From positions 124,001 through 188,000 of the forward strand of contig JABRWF010000008.1 in assembly GCA_018343915.1 (NCBI GenBank): 64,000 bases of DNA. Reading direction: 5' to 3'. Shown piece after piece: positions 8,407 to 19,102 of the stretch. A program made the translations under genes and the position numbers. Below the pieces are notes generated by a model. It searched no databases and had not been told where the DNA came from. It saw only the letters and a program-made list of their open reading frames with translations. The stretch's first letter is position 1. Each line of letters opens with the position of its first letter. This DNA is from Agroathelia rolfsii (lineage: Eukaryota; Basidiomycota; Agaricomycetes; Amylocorticiales; Amylocorticiaceae).

Positions 8407-11242
8407 ATATATTCAAAATAGATTGTCTTCTTTTTCAACATGTAATTCTACCTCCATTTCTATCTTTTCTTCTGTCTCAGGTGCAAATGGACAGCACCTG
8501 CATATACCAATTATGTTCCATGGACTTTTTTCATCTCTTTCCACCTCAGCTATGATTGATTCTGGTGCTTCTTCATCTTTTGTGCATGAAAACTTTGTAA
8601 AGAAAAATAAAATTCATGTACAAACTTTACCTAAACCAATTTCCATGTACAATATAGACAATTCCGCAAACAAGTCTAGCTTGATCACATATGTAGCTGT
8701 ATTAAATACTACAATTGGAGATGTTAGAAAGTGCCTTCCATTCCTAGTTACAGACATTGGGCCAGAGGACGTCATACTTGGAATTGACTGGTTGCATTTG
8801 GAGAACCCAGTTATTAATTGGAAACAGGCAAATGTAAAGTTGGACTCAGATACTAAGATATCCGCGTCGGTGGAGCTCCGATCACTTCCGGACTGGGCAA
8901 AGGAGTATAGCACGGTCTTCTCCAAGGAGGATTTGTTCCGCCTCCCTATAAGAAAGCCGTGGGATCACAAGATTCTCCTAAAAGAAGGAGCCAATCTTAA
9001 AAGAAGTAAGGCATACCCCTTGTCACCTAAGGAGTTGGAGGCACTGGATGAATACCTGGAAGAGAACCTCACAAAGAAATACATCCGGAAGTCGGAAAGT
9101 CCAATCGCTGCTCCAATGTTTTTTGTTCCTAAAAAGAATGGCACCCTCCGACCAGTTCAAGACTATCGGAAGCTGAATGCAGAGACAATCAAGAACGCTT
9201 ATCCACTTCCGCTCATCTCCAAACTACAGGACAAGATGACTCGATTCCGGACTTTTGCAAAGATTGATCTCCATTGGGGTTTCAATAATATTTGCATAAG
9301 GGAGGGAGATGAGTATAAGGCTGCCTTCATTACCAACCGTGGACTGTTTGAGCCGCTTGTCATGACTTTTGGACTGTGCAATGCCCCCACAACAATGCAG
9401 ACAATGATGGATGATGTATTATATCACTTGCATCAAACGGGACATATTGTACACTACATTGATGATATTATCGTGGGAGGAAAGGATGAGGTGGAACTCC
9501 AGAGCTTTGTGCTAGAGGTCCTGAAGATCCTAAAAGCAAATGACCTTTACGCTAATCTTGAGAAGTTTGAGTATGATGTTCTGGAGGTCGATATCCTTGG
9601 AGCACTAATCTCCTTTGGCCAGATAAGGATGAGTCTGGAGAAAGTGAGCGGAATCTTGGATTGGCCTGTTCCAACTAAAGTGTTGGAGGTCCGCCAGTTC
9701 CAAGGGTTAGCAAACTATTACCGGAGGTTCGTCAAAAACTTCGGAGCCATTTGCAAACCATTAGATCGTCTCACCGGAAAAGTTGAATGGACTTGGGGAT
9801 TAGCGGAGCAGGATGCTTTTGATTCTCTCAAAAAGGCATTTACAACAGCACCAGTTCTAGCTGGGTACAATCAGCATGCGGAAACCAGAGTAGAGACGGA
9901 TGCATCTAGCTACGTTACCGGAGCCATTCTTCTCCAGAAACAGTCCGATGACTTGTGGAGGCCAGTCGCTTTTCTCTCGCAGTCAATGAATCAAGCGGAG
10001 CGGAACTATGATATCTAGGACAAGGAAATGCTCGTGATCATTCGAGCACTAGACAACTGGTGCCACTATTTGATTGGCTTACCTCAAACATTTAAAATCC
10101 GGACAGATCACAAAAATCTGGAGTACTGGAAAACAGCGCAGAACCTTACGCGGAGGCAAGCAAGATGGTCGCTTTTCCTCTCAGAGTTCAACTTTGTCAT
10201 TTCCTACCAAAAGGGATTGGAGAACGGAAGAGCAGACCCACTCTCCCGTCGACCGGATTTCAAAGTATCTAACTCCGAAGATAATATGGATCAAGTGGTA
10301 CTGGACCCCAAGTTATTCCACATCAATGCTGCTCAAAGAGGACATGTGGAGATCCACGGCGAAAAGGAGATCTTGGACCGGATTAGGCAGAAGGGAAGGG
10401 ATGCAGAAGTGGCGGAGGCACTGTCAGTTGTTAAGGAGCTTGGACCTGTAAAATTGCAGAAAGGCATTGAGGAGTGGAATGAGGAAAATGGTCTTATTCT
10501 CCACAGAGGAAAGATTTATGTTCCCCGTGATCTGGAGCTCCAATCAGAGATCATCAAGAAATACCATGACTCTTTTGCAGCAGGACATCCCGGCAGGCAC
10601 AAGACATTGGAACTGGTTAGCAGAAACTACTGGTGGCCCGGAATTACAAAGGCTGTCAACGTTTACGTTGAGTCCTGTCTAACTTGCCAAGCCAACAAAG
10701 CTTCTAGACAAGCTCCGGCAGGTCTCCTTGCTCCGCTCCCAGCTCCGGGGTGCCTATGGGAATACGTGACTTCCGACATGATTGTTAAGCTCCCGGAATC
10801 ACAAGGATTCGACTCCATTCTCGTCGTAGTAGACCGTCTCACAAAGATGTGCCATTTGATTCCGACCAGAGAGGCAATTACTTCGGCGGAGATGGCAGAT
10901 GTTTACCTCACACACATTTTCCACTTGCATGGTCTTCCGAAACAGTGGACTTCAGATCATGGCCCTCAATTTGCCAGTAAAGTGATGAGAGAAATTCATA
11001 AGCAGCTAGGAATAAAGACCTCTCTCTCCACAGCTTATCACCCTCAGTCTGATGGACAAACGAAATGGCTCAATCAGGAGGTAGAAGCATACATTCGGAA
11101 CTATGTCTCCCATCGCCAAAGTGATTGGGCTGGTGTACTTCATGTGGCGGAGTTTGCTCTCAACAATCGGCAACAAGCAGCAACAGGATTTTCTCCATTT
11201 GAGTTGAATTATGGATTTTCCCCGCATGTCAAACACATACAG
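8369..11242 (+). pseudogene. pol: Element 2 pol: protease, RT, RNase H, integrase core
   Basis: Read in the -1 frame. Protease DSGASSSFVH (near 8562) and DVILGIDWL; RT with FVPKKNGTLRP and the YIDD catalytic box (near 9457); RNase H (ETDASSYVTGA, then RTDHKNLEYW). TAG at 10016-10018 splits RNase H. The integrase HHCC domain is near 10580-10690. The core has SDMIVKLP and SDHGPQF, but DGQTKWLNQ replaces the usual DGQTERVNQ, so the third catalytic acid Glu has become Lys. The frame leaves integrase homology after V-K-H-I-Q (11242), where a repeat begins. Confidence 0.88.
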
Positions 11243-12770
11243 AGGCGGAGCTCCGGAGAAACAGTGCGGAGGTATCGGATGGCGGAGGGCGGAGGTCCGG
11301 AGGAGCGCAGGGGTATGTGTGATGAAGCGGAAGGGTGGAAGAGCAGATATTGCAGAGAAACACCGGACTTGGCCAAGACTTATGTGTCAGGCCCTTGACT
11401 AGTCGCGGTCTAGTGGAGAGGGAGAATTACACAGAGAGAAGATTTGGGAAGTTTAGTCGATTTCCGAACTGAGTAACTAAGTACATGCAAGGCATTGTAT
11501 TTATACTAAATTGTTCTAAGAGCATACTCAGTGGAAAGGGGTGAGGCCAATCGGCCGAAAGGTACAGAATGGAGTGAATCATACAAAAGAAAACTAAAAG
11601 ACAAAAAGGATACATGTGGAAATAAGGAACGAGGGGCAGGAGCCATATGGGAAAAAGGGACAATGGAATGGAAGGTAGAATAGGAATGTAGTGATTGGAA
11701 CAGTAGGAAAGTCCAGCGGAGAACCCGCGTCGTCTTGAACGCAGTATGTCGGAAGCAAACAGGGATGCGGCAGAGGTTTGGACAGGAGGGAGCGGAGCAC
11801 AGTGTCAAGGGATCCCTCTTGACTATGCGGAGATAATCAAAGTAACCTCCTGCCACTAAATAAAAGTACCTAAGTCGCAAGTTTTCCCACACTACACAAA
11901 CCCTTTTATCTATTGAGGGTGGTAAGGGTACTCTGCTTACGCCTTACGAAGCTTCTGGAGACTTAAGTCAGAGGAGAGCGGAGGTTCTGGAACTCCCGAT
12001 TCATGCGTCACGCGTCTAACTATATAATCTAGGGAATTTCACCCTACTAAGTGAGAAGAAAAGTGCACTAAGACGCTGGGCTAGGCCCGGAGGTTAGTGA
12101 ACCCTAAAGGCGAAGGTTTTATTAGTAATCTACTTTAATGGAATACAACCTGAATACTTGCCTGAAGGCAAAGAGGTCAAAGCTGGCCTTTCAGGACAAG
12201 TTACATACACTACTTATACTACTACGAAAGCTCCGCGCTAGTTCCGACGCGGAGGAAAGACAAAGAGAAAGTAGGGTATGCGGGGGAAGACCTTTTCCCT
12301 AACTCCGACGGGCAGCCGTGCAGAGATACAACACTTCCGGAGGTTCCGCGCTCAGGAGCGGAGCTCCGCAGGAGCTTGGGAGCGGAAGCTCGGAGGTGTG
12401 TAGCGGAACCAGTATCCGTTAGGAATCGGTCAGTGATCGGAGGTTTGTACTCCGGAGTTGTGCGGAATGGTGAACAGGAAAACGCACAACTCACGATTAC
12501 TCCTGTAGCGTGCGGCTTAGTCACATGAGGGCCAATCATAGGACTACTCACTGCCTATAGACCACGCTCTGAGGGTAATATAATAAAAGAAAATGAAAAG
12601 AAATATAATACATTGTTTGAATAATAACGAAAAATTTATAGTACAAAAGTTCAACTCATAACACACAGGACTCCGGAGTTCCGCCCACGCTAGTACAGGA
12701 ATTGGAGCGCAGAGCTAGCCTGGTGCGGAGATTGGTCCCGGAGTTGGTGTTCTGGGAGCGGCGCGTGACA
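11243..12770 (-). repeat. Family D LTR-like repeat, copy 1, inside element 2 integrase
   Basis: Integrase coding stops at about 11242 and resumes just after 12770. Excluding solo LTR C, this insert is about 667 bp and shares segments with 15279-15905, for example GGACTTGGCCAAGAC and the TTTCCGAACTGAG block. Read on the minus strand it starts TGTCACG and carries a TATAAATAC box (plus 11497-11505), as an LTR promoter would. The left boundary is approximate: the end seen in copy 2 (TGTTAAG) is missing and no TSD was found, so it may be truncated. Confidence 0.65.
11803..12663 (-). repeat. Solo LTR C, same family as element 2 LTRs, inverted, TSD CACAG
   Basis: The reverse complement starts TGTTATGAGTTG and follows LTR A/B through their first roughly 600 bp; it ends CCCTTGACA like them. 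It is flanked by CACAG on both sides (11798-11802 and 12664-12668), a perfect 5-bp TSD. Its last third differs from that of LTR A and B, so it is a diverged subfamily member. It sits within the family D repeat and is therefore the younger of the two insertions. Confidence 0.92.
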
Positions 12771-13178
12771 CTGCACATGGACCTCACAACGGCCGGAATT
12801 GTAAACACTGTCGGAGCGGAGAACTAGCTCGGAAAGGTCTTGGAGCTTCAGGAAGACACTAAGGCCGCCATTAACCTTGCAAACGAAAGGATGAAATATT
12901 ATTTTGACAAACATGCAAGTGAACACCCTAAGTACACAAAGGGTAGTTTGGTATGGCTTAGTACAGAAAACCTGAAGCTTCAACAGCCTAGTAAGAAACT
13001 CTCTGCCAAGTGAGTTGGTCCTTACAAAGTGACAGAAATCATCAGAGATAGAGCATGTCGATTGGCCATACCATGGAGATGGGCAATCCATGATGTTTTC
13101 CACGTCTCCCTGCTGAAACCACATGTGCCATCCGCACGACATACTAAACCTCCGGAGCCCGTGGAAATTGAAGGAGAA
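12771..13178 (+). pseudogene. pol: Element 2 integrase C-terminal segment
   Basis: The frame resumes with LELQEDTKAAINLANERM and continues through KGSLVWLSTENLKL (12940-12975) and VFHVSLLKPHVPS, the typical integrase C-terminal domain of chromoviruses. There are two nonsense codons: TAG 12825-12827, and TGA 13011-13013 where relatives have Trp (TGG to TGA). It ends at V-E-I-E-G-E, the linker normally just before the chromodomain, where solo LTR E interrupts. Confidence 0.82.
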
Positions 13179-13950
13179 TATCACAGGTCTATGGACAGGG
13201 TGTACTATGGAAAGGATGGATATATGCTTTATAGAATGAGAAGTGTATTGGAAAAGGTGTATAGAGTCAAGGGTTAGTCATGCAATAACTAAAGTCAATC
13301 CAGACCCTAGTAATGTTGTAGAGAGTGGTGAATGACTATGAAACAAAGATGGAATTGACGAAGGAGGTCTGTGAGATGAGGAACATCTCTTAGACCTTAA
13401 AGGTTTAAATACATAATAGTATGCTATTGTTCTCTACATTGGTACGCTCTCCTAGCTTCTAACTCTTACTAAATGATCCAATATAACTCCTAGAATCCTC
13501 CTTGATTGTTCCAGTGATTATTATGATGTGTTGTAGTTCCTGTATAACTATGATAGTGCCTAAAGATGGGAAATGCAAAGTTACACTCTTTTGTGTGACG
13601 TGACACGTGACATGTCACAACCAACGCGATAGTGAAAGGGAGCGGAAACAGTAATATACCTTCTTCTAAGTCCAAGGCTTAGAACTAAGCTATAATCAAA
13701 TAATAAACTATGGTTTGCTGTGATATACTATGACTTATAGATAATATACTGTGATATATTATGTATCATAGCCTCTATAGCATGATTTGTAGTTTGATAA
13801 TAATAATATTAAATACCTGAGTAATTCTATGGTTATTCTGAGTATATGCTGAAAGATCATGGGTATATGCTTGGTAAATCTGAGTATATGCTTGTTAAAC
13901 ATGAATAAATGCTATAGTGTCTATGGCATGGTATAACTAGGGTTGTGACA
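13179..13950. repeat. 772-bp solo LTR E with TSD GAGAA, before the chromodomain
   Basis: Starts TATCACA and ends TGTGACA, an imperfect TG...CA inverted terminus consistent with one G-to-A change of TGTCACA. GAGAA occurs immediately left (13174-13178) and right (13951-13955). Skipping it with one TSD copy restores the linker-chromodomain frame. The interior is AT-rich with repeated GATATA/GTATAT-type stretches near 13690-13920 and has no coding sequence. The family is unlike the other LTRs here. Confidence 0.88.
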
Positions 13951-14255
13951 GAGAAGAGGAACATAAGGTCCAGGAGATCAAAGATTTGTGGATCAATAGG
14001 AGGACTAAAAAGATCGAATACCTTGTGGTTTGGAAAGGATATCCGGGGGAGGATTCATGGGAGAAGGAAGCGGATGTGCGGAATGCTTCGGAGCTGATCC
14101 AAAAGTTTCACCAGAAGTTCCCAAGTGCTCCGAAGTGCCTGACAGCTGCAGTAATGGCGGAGATTCCCTTTCGACCGCTAGAAAACTTTACAGAGACAGT
14201 AGCATCAACAACGGCAGGATGGAAGCTAGGGATATTCCGGAGGAAATCCCCGTAG
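13951..14255 (+). pseudogene. pol: Element 2 chromodomain
   Basis: The frame reads E-E-H-K-V-Q-E-I then KIEYLVVWKGYPGEDSWEKE, a clear chromodomain (aromatic Tyr, Trp and Trp cage positions visible), followed by a short tail ending at TAG 14253-14255. Chromodomains fused to integrase direct chromovirus insertion to methylated-histone chromatin. A purine-rich tract and the 3' LTR follow within 12 bp. Confidence 0.88.
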
Positions 14256-14266
14256 GAAGGGAGTAA

Positions 14267-15097
14267 TGTCATGAGTTGGAAAATATGGACAGAATTTTTG
14301 CAAATTATTTAATTTTTATTGGAACTATTTTTACAAATTTTCGTCTCCTTTTATCTTTTTCTTTTATTACCCTTAGGACGTGGACTGTAGGCAGTGAACG
14401 GTCAGGTGATTGGCCCTCATGTGACTAAGCCACATGCTACAGGAGTAATCGTGAGTTGTGCGTTTCCTGTTCACCATTCCGCACAACTCTGGAGTACAAG
14501 CCTCCGACTACTGACCGATTCCTAATGGATACTGGTTCCGTTACACACCTCCGAGCTTCCGCTCCCGAGCTCCTGCGGAGCTCCGCTCCTGAGCGCGGAA
14601 CCTCCGGAAGTGTTGTATCTCCGCATGGCTGCCCGTCGGAGTTAGGGAAAAGGTCTTCCCCTGCATAATCTACTTCCTCTATTCTTTGCCTCCGCAGCGG
14701 AACTAGTGCGGAGCTTCCGCAAGTAGTATAAGTAGTCTATGTAACTTGTCCTGAAAGGCCAGCTTTGACCTCTTTGCCTTCAGGCAAGTATTATATGTTT
14801 GTATTTCTCTTATAGTATTACTCAATGAAACTTCACCTTCAGGGTTCATTCTGCAGGGCCTAGCCCATCTCAGCTATCGTATTTAATCACACCGGAGGTG
14901 GCAGAAATCCTCTCAAATAGTTTACAAAGTCTAGCGGAATAAGAGTAGGAGCCTCGCACATAGATACGGAAGAGTACCCAGTGTTGCCCTTCAATAAATC
15001 AGGGAACATATCTGTGGGAAAACCATATTTGTGTAGTACTTCGATTGTAGTGTTTGAGAGTACACCCATTGCACAGTCAAGGAGTGTACCCTTGACA
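14267..15097 (+). repeat. 3' LTR of element 2 (LTR B, 831 bp)
   Basis: The same length and ends as LTR A. Of 30 differences from LTR A, 29 are transitions and 19 of those change a CpG in one copy to TpG or CpA in the other. The right flank is ATGGC, inside a minus-strand ORF fragment, and that minus frame stays open across the LTR boundary into the LTR. Confidence 0.93.
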
Positions 15098-15242
15098 ATG
15101 GCGGCCATGGAGACGGAATCGGGCGGAGGTATGGTTGAGGGGGTGGCAGAAAATGCTCCTGCCATTCCTTCGAACCCTGTGAAGACTTGGTTGTTATCAG
15201 ATGGTAGGAAACGCCCATTAGCGTCACGAGGTCGGCTCGCCA
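15098..15242 (-). pseudogene. gag: N-terminal gag-like ORF fragment of a family D element, cut by LTR B
   Basis: ATG at 15242 (minus) begins MASRPRDANGRFLPS and continues 48 codons until LTR B starts at 15097. It lies 36 bp downstream, in minus orientation, of a family D LTR, which is where gag of such an element would start. I infer that element 2 or its recombinant inserted into a family D retroelement. The protein itself is not recognised. Confidence 0.5.
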
Positions 15243-15278
15243 TGTAGTGCAACTAAACAAGTTGGAGTTCGGAAATAC

Positions 15279-15905
15279 TGTTAAGTTTGGACAGAGGGAG
15301 TACAAAGAGGAGGCGGAGCAGAAAGGGTGTGGAGGCGGAGTGGAAGTGGAGGCGGAGACGGAAAGGGTGCGGAGATGACAGAGTGGGTAGAAAGCAACGG
15401 GTGGGTAGATGAGAGAAAGGGGAAACCGGACTTGGCCAAGACGTATGTGTCAGGCCCTTGCCTAGTTGCGGTCCGGGACAGAGGTTGGACAGAAGATGGG
15501 GAACTTAGTTGATTTCCGAACTGAGGTGCTAAGTACATCATGTATTGGTATAAATACTGTGGTAGTAGCAAGACACAGAAAAGCTAGAAAGATAATAGGA
15601 ATAGGGGGTGGGAAATGATCATATGGTATACATCAGAGCCAAGAGTGTTCATGGGAAATGAAATAAGGAACAGGGAACAAACAATGGGAATGCACGAAAG
15701 ATAGGAACGCATGTGAGACAACTAACTCGGTGGTTTTGATCGACTCTAAAAGGCTTGCAGGATCCGGCTTCCGGAGCTGATGGTGGAGGGAGAGGGCGGA
15801 GCGTGGGAGGAGTATGTCAGGTACGTTGCGGAGGCCCCAATGCGGAGGTACCGTCGGAGATGGCGGAAACGTACTCCCGAGAGTATTGTGGAGCGGAACG
15901 TGACA
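15279..15905 (-). repeat. Family D LTR, copy 2 (627 bp)
   Basis: Read on the minus strand it begins TGTCACG (15905) and ends CTTAACA (15279). It shares blocks with copy 1 at 11243-12770 and has a TATTTATA/TATAAATA box near 15551. A gag-like ATG lies just beyond its 3' end on the minus strand, so it behaves as the 5' LTR of a truncated element. The right flank is GAAGC; no matching TSD is available. Confidence 0.65.
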
Positions 15906-16245
15906 GAAGCCCTAGGCTAGAGTACTAAACCACAATCCTAGCAAAGTAGGATACCAAAGTATACTATTATGAAGGGCAGCACCAGGAGCATGTAGGTGTT
16001 CAATAAAATACCAAATAAGCAGTACACATAAAAACCAGCCTTACAGCCCACTTACATACCTTACAAGTGGGTTGTGTCATTTAGTAAAGTCAAGAGCATA
16101 AGCCTTGACAGCCTGGGTAACTAGCTAAGCAGCCTACCTCCCAACCTTAACTAGCTAGCAAAATAGGTATTTATTGGGCAAACCCTAATATTATTAATGA
16201 TATAGTATAAAGCACAATATATCAACCTATAAGCTATAGGTTGCC
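15906..16245. other. Spacer between TE cluster and gene island
   Basis: There is no ORF of note. It includes AT-rich sequence near 16190-16240 that would serve as the 3' UTR of the SART1 gene ending at 16246. A short TGTCATTT...CTTGACA segment (16076-16110) resembles LTR ends but is too short to call. Confidence 0.5.
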
Positions 16246-17899
16246 TTATCGTTTTTTCGGTGCTCGTTCCTCTGATAGGTCACTTGCCGCCCTTCTCTTT
16301 CCAGCACTAAAACCAAATACAACTTTTGTTCTTTCTTCGGGCCCTGGTGTGGGTATACCATCTTCTACCTCTACCGTTGTCGATACGCGCGAGAAACCAG
16401 GGCGGACGACTGGCTCGGCCGAAGGCGGGCTAAGGCTATCAGAAGACTGGATAGATTGAGGTGCCGCGAGTGTGATGAATCCGGTATCAGGCGCTTGCTC
16501 AATGGACTCGGTGTTTTTTGCTTTCTTTTTACTCCTATTCTTTTCTGTCTTTCCTTTTGCAAGAGACTGTGAGTCAAAGAATTCGGCGGCTTGAGGCACG
16601 GCGCTACGGAACTGGTTGAGAATGATTATTCAAAGGGAGTAGTACAAATGAAACGTACCCTCGATTACCGATTGAGAGAACGAAATGTGCTTGACCGGCT
16701 TTCTCTTGTCTGATTTGAAATGCACGGTTCATGCTCAATGGAGTGTCACCGCTTGTCATGGCCTCCTTTTTCTTTTCTTCGGCAATCTTTTTCAGTCTCT
16801 TCTCCGTCTTCATTTTACCAGACCCCTTGCCATGGAATTTATGCGAAAGAGCTTTCCAAGCTTCTTTGGGCGTTAGTGTGCGACCGAATTCGTCGTAGTA
16901 GACGATGTTGACGTCCGGCTTGTAATTCTTGAACGCTTCAAGATTATCACGAGCTTCCTGTTGTTCGCGCAAGCGATTCTCATACTCGCGCTGCGCTTGA
17001 TCTTTATTGCCGCCGCGACTAAGCTGCCGTTCTAGTTCGCGCTGGGCAAGACGACGGCGATGTTCTGCAAGCCAAAGGTCACGCTGGAGCTGTGTCTTCT
17101 CTCGTTCAGTTTGGTCAGAAGTTGATGCAGCAAGAAGCCCCTGCTGTCGTAGGATATTGAGCGTCGAAGCGAGTCCTCGACCGAAAGATTGTTCACCGGA
17201 TGTCCCTTCGATAACTTCGCCCTTTCCGGCAGCGCTTTCCTCAGCCTCTGTGATTTTAATTGCGTCTTCAAGAGCGTTCAACATCGCTTCTTCGTCTTCG
17301 TCATCATCTTCCTTAACTAATACTTCTCCGGCTTCCAACTCCGACATTGCAATATCGCCACCCTGCATCTCTTGTTCCACTCGTTGCAATTCGATTTTTG
17401 AGTTAGGCTTCGTCTCGCGTGGTTCCGACTTGATCGAGGTCGTGGGGTCGTATGTAATAGAGCGTACGAATTCCGACGTATCGTCAAATGTGATACCACC
17501 CTCATTGGTCTCTTGGTCCTCCTCGGCCTTAATCATATGCAATGCATTATCTGCCGGGACTTGTGCTCGTTCGCTTGCGACTACAGAATATTTGTTAAGA
17601 CGTTGAAGGAGCAGAATAATACAACCTACTTTTTTTGGCAACCTCTTCGGGAGAAATCTTCTTGGATGTGCGAGTTTTCACACGCCTAGATCGAGCAAGC
17701 ATGGCCTGGAGTTCATCGTCATCCACAAAGTTTGCATCCAAGTCCCGATGCCGGGGAATGATGGTCTTCTCATCAATTTCCATTGATGCGACATCTACAT
17801 TTGTTGGATCGACATCAGTAAGCGCTCGCCGGGATGGCCGTTTCTTCTTTGTCTGTCAGTATTGGGGTGTTAATATGGATATGAATAAATCATAGGAAC

Positions 17900-17935
<36 letters not shown>

Positions 17936-19102
17936 GAACCCTACCTTTGGCTTTTTGAATTCTGGGTCCCCATCTTTGAGATAGTCGTCCATTTCCATGT
18001 TTTCTACCTAGGACGTGAGGAGTGGTAATGACAGCGAAATAAGGATGACATACTGTCGTAATCAATTGACAACAGTGCCTTGTTGACAGAAGCTATTTTT
18101 TCTTGTGATTCCACTTTGCTCCTTTGAACTTCTGACAATGTAGAGCTACCCAAGCGGAAATCCTAAAGAAGGCTTAATGGTCATCAAGGATAATCATTAA
18201 GTGTTGACAAACCGTTTCACGCTTAATACCAAGGTCCTCATCGTATTTGGATAAGACGGATCGCTTTTGACCCTCTAGTCCAGGCAAAAATTCGTCGTCG
18301 TCGAAGCCCGTATAACTTCGCGTCTTGATCTTCGTTTCAACCTTTTTCTGATCGCTCTCTTTCTCAGCAAGCTCAATGTTCTGAAGCTCGTCCTCTGTGG
18401 AGTTTGGTTATATAGGAAGAAACATAATCAAAGGAATACTCCTGACCTTCATTGTCGAGGATTCTGCTGTCCTTCAGAGTGAGTATACGGGCGTCACCTT
18501 CTTCCATTTCGGTGAAGTCGTGGCTGACCTTCAGGCCAGCGAGATCGGCTGAGGAGAATTTGAAAAGAAATGACTAGACACAAGCACGGCGCATACGCAC
18601 CTTCTGTGTATGATTGCTGCATCTCATTGTCCATACTTTCCTGCTCTTGCTGCCGTTTCCTGGCCAGTTCCTTCTCCCTCTTCTTCGCCTTTTTGATCCA
18701 TTTCAAAATATCCTCTGAATCGCCGTCGGGATCACCGAGGGTTGCGCCTCCAAGGGTCGAATTCAGCTCGAGTTTGTTTCTTACTCTATAGAGGACAAGT
18801 ATAAGACGGCAGAGATCTGCTAAATTTGGTATGAAACGAGGGACCTACTTGGCAATCTTATCTGCAATACTCCTGTTTGCAAGATATTATTAAGTATATC
18901 AAATAGTGGCTATTAACAAGAGAGGTAAAACTGACTTGGACTGCCGTTCCTTGGCTTGCTTTTCTTGGTGCTTTGTGTAATTAGCCTCGGCCTCTTTTTC
19001 CTTATCATTCACAGGCTCTTTGTCCTCTGTGAGGGGTTTAAGACCGAGCGAGATACGAATCTTATTCGTTTCCTCCAAGCTAATGCTTTCTTCCATAGAC
19101 AT
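16246..19102 (-). CDS. SNU66: SART1/Snu66 U4/U6.U5 tri-snRNP protein
   Basis: The N-terminus SLEETNKIRISLGLKPL is the SART-1 signature, followed by IADKIAKVRNKLEL, a SLEDLGIKRET-type segment, LQAMLARSRRVK, and the C-terminal block FGRGLASTLNILRQQGLL, DEFGRTLTPKEAWKALSHKFHGKGSGK. The protein is part of the spliceosomal tri-snRNP in the nucleus. Ten exons with matching phases give 781 aa: 18936-19102, 18849-18872 (a 24-nt microexon), 18601-18785, 18448-18548, 18213-18394, 18054-18162, 17945-18007, 17630-17852, 16655-17580, 16246-16611. The last intron uses a weak TAC|GTTTCA donor; a stronger GG|GTACGT four bases away would put the last exon out of frame. Intron 7 holds a 31-base homopolymer. 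Confidence 0.93.
17902..17932 (+). repeat. A31 homopolymer (T31 in SART1 intron)
   Basis: 31 consecutive A on the plus strand lie within the 92-bp intron 17853-17944 of the SART1 gene. On the transcribed strand this is a T run just after the donor, atypically far from the acceptor for a polypyrimidine tract. The length may be inexact because of sequencing limits. Confidence 0.85.

Larger units (their letters stand above)
5815..15097 (+). mobile_element. Element 2: full-length Ty3/gypsy chromovirus with nested insertions
   Basis: Two 831-bp direct LTRs bracket gag, protease, RT, RNase H, integrase and chromodomain. A purine-rich tract (near 14241-14263) precedes the 3' LTR, as a plus-strand primer would. 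The interior is interrupted at 11243-12770 (family D repeat with solo LTR C inside) and 13179-13950 (solo LTR E). At least five nonsense codons are present: 7173, 8256, 10016, 12825 and 13011. The flanks are CCTAC on the left and ATGGC on the right, so there is no target-site duplication. Confidence 0.93.

Noticed and set aside
11243..11398. Continuation of integrase frame with G-G-G-P-E-E-R-R
   Set aside because: No integrase homology; sequence matches the GGCGGAG-rich family D repeat.
11243..12770. Family D repeat as a hAT-like DNA transposon (CAGAGGCGG...CACTG ends)
   Set aside because: Copy 2 ends at TGACA without the CACTG extension, no 8-bp TSD exists, and a TATA box plus TG...CA ends favour an LTR.
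17007..17606. 199-codon plus frame inside SART1
   Set aside because: Antisense Ser/Arg-rich shadow of a conserved SART1 exon.
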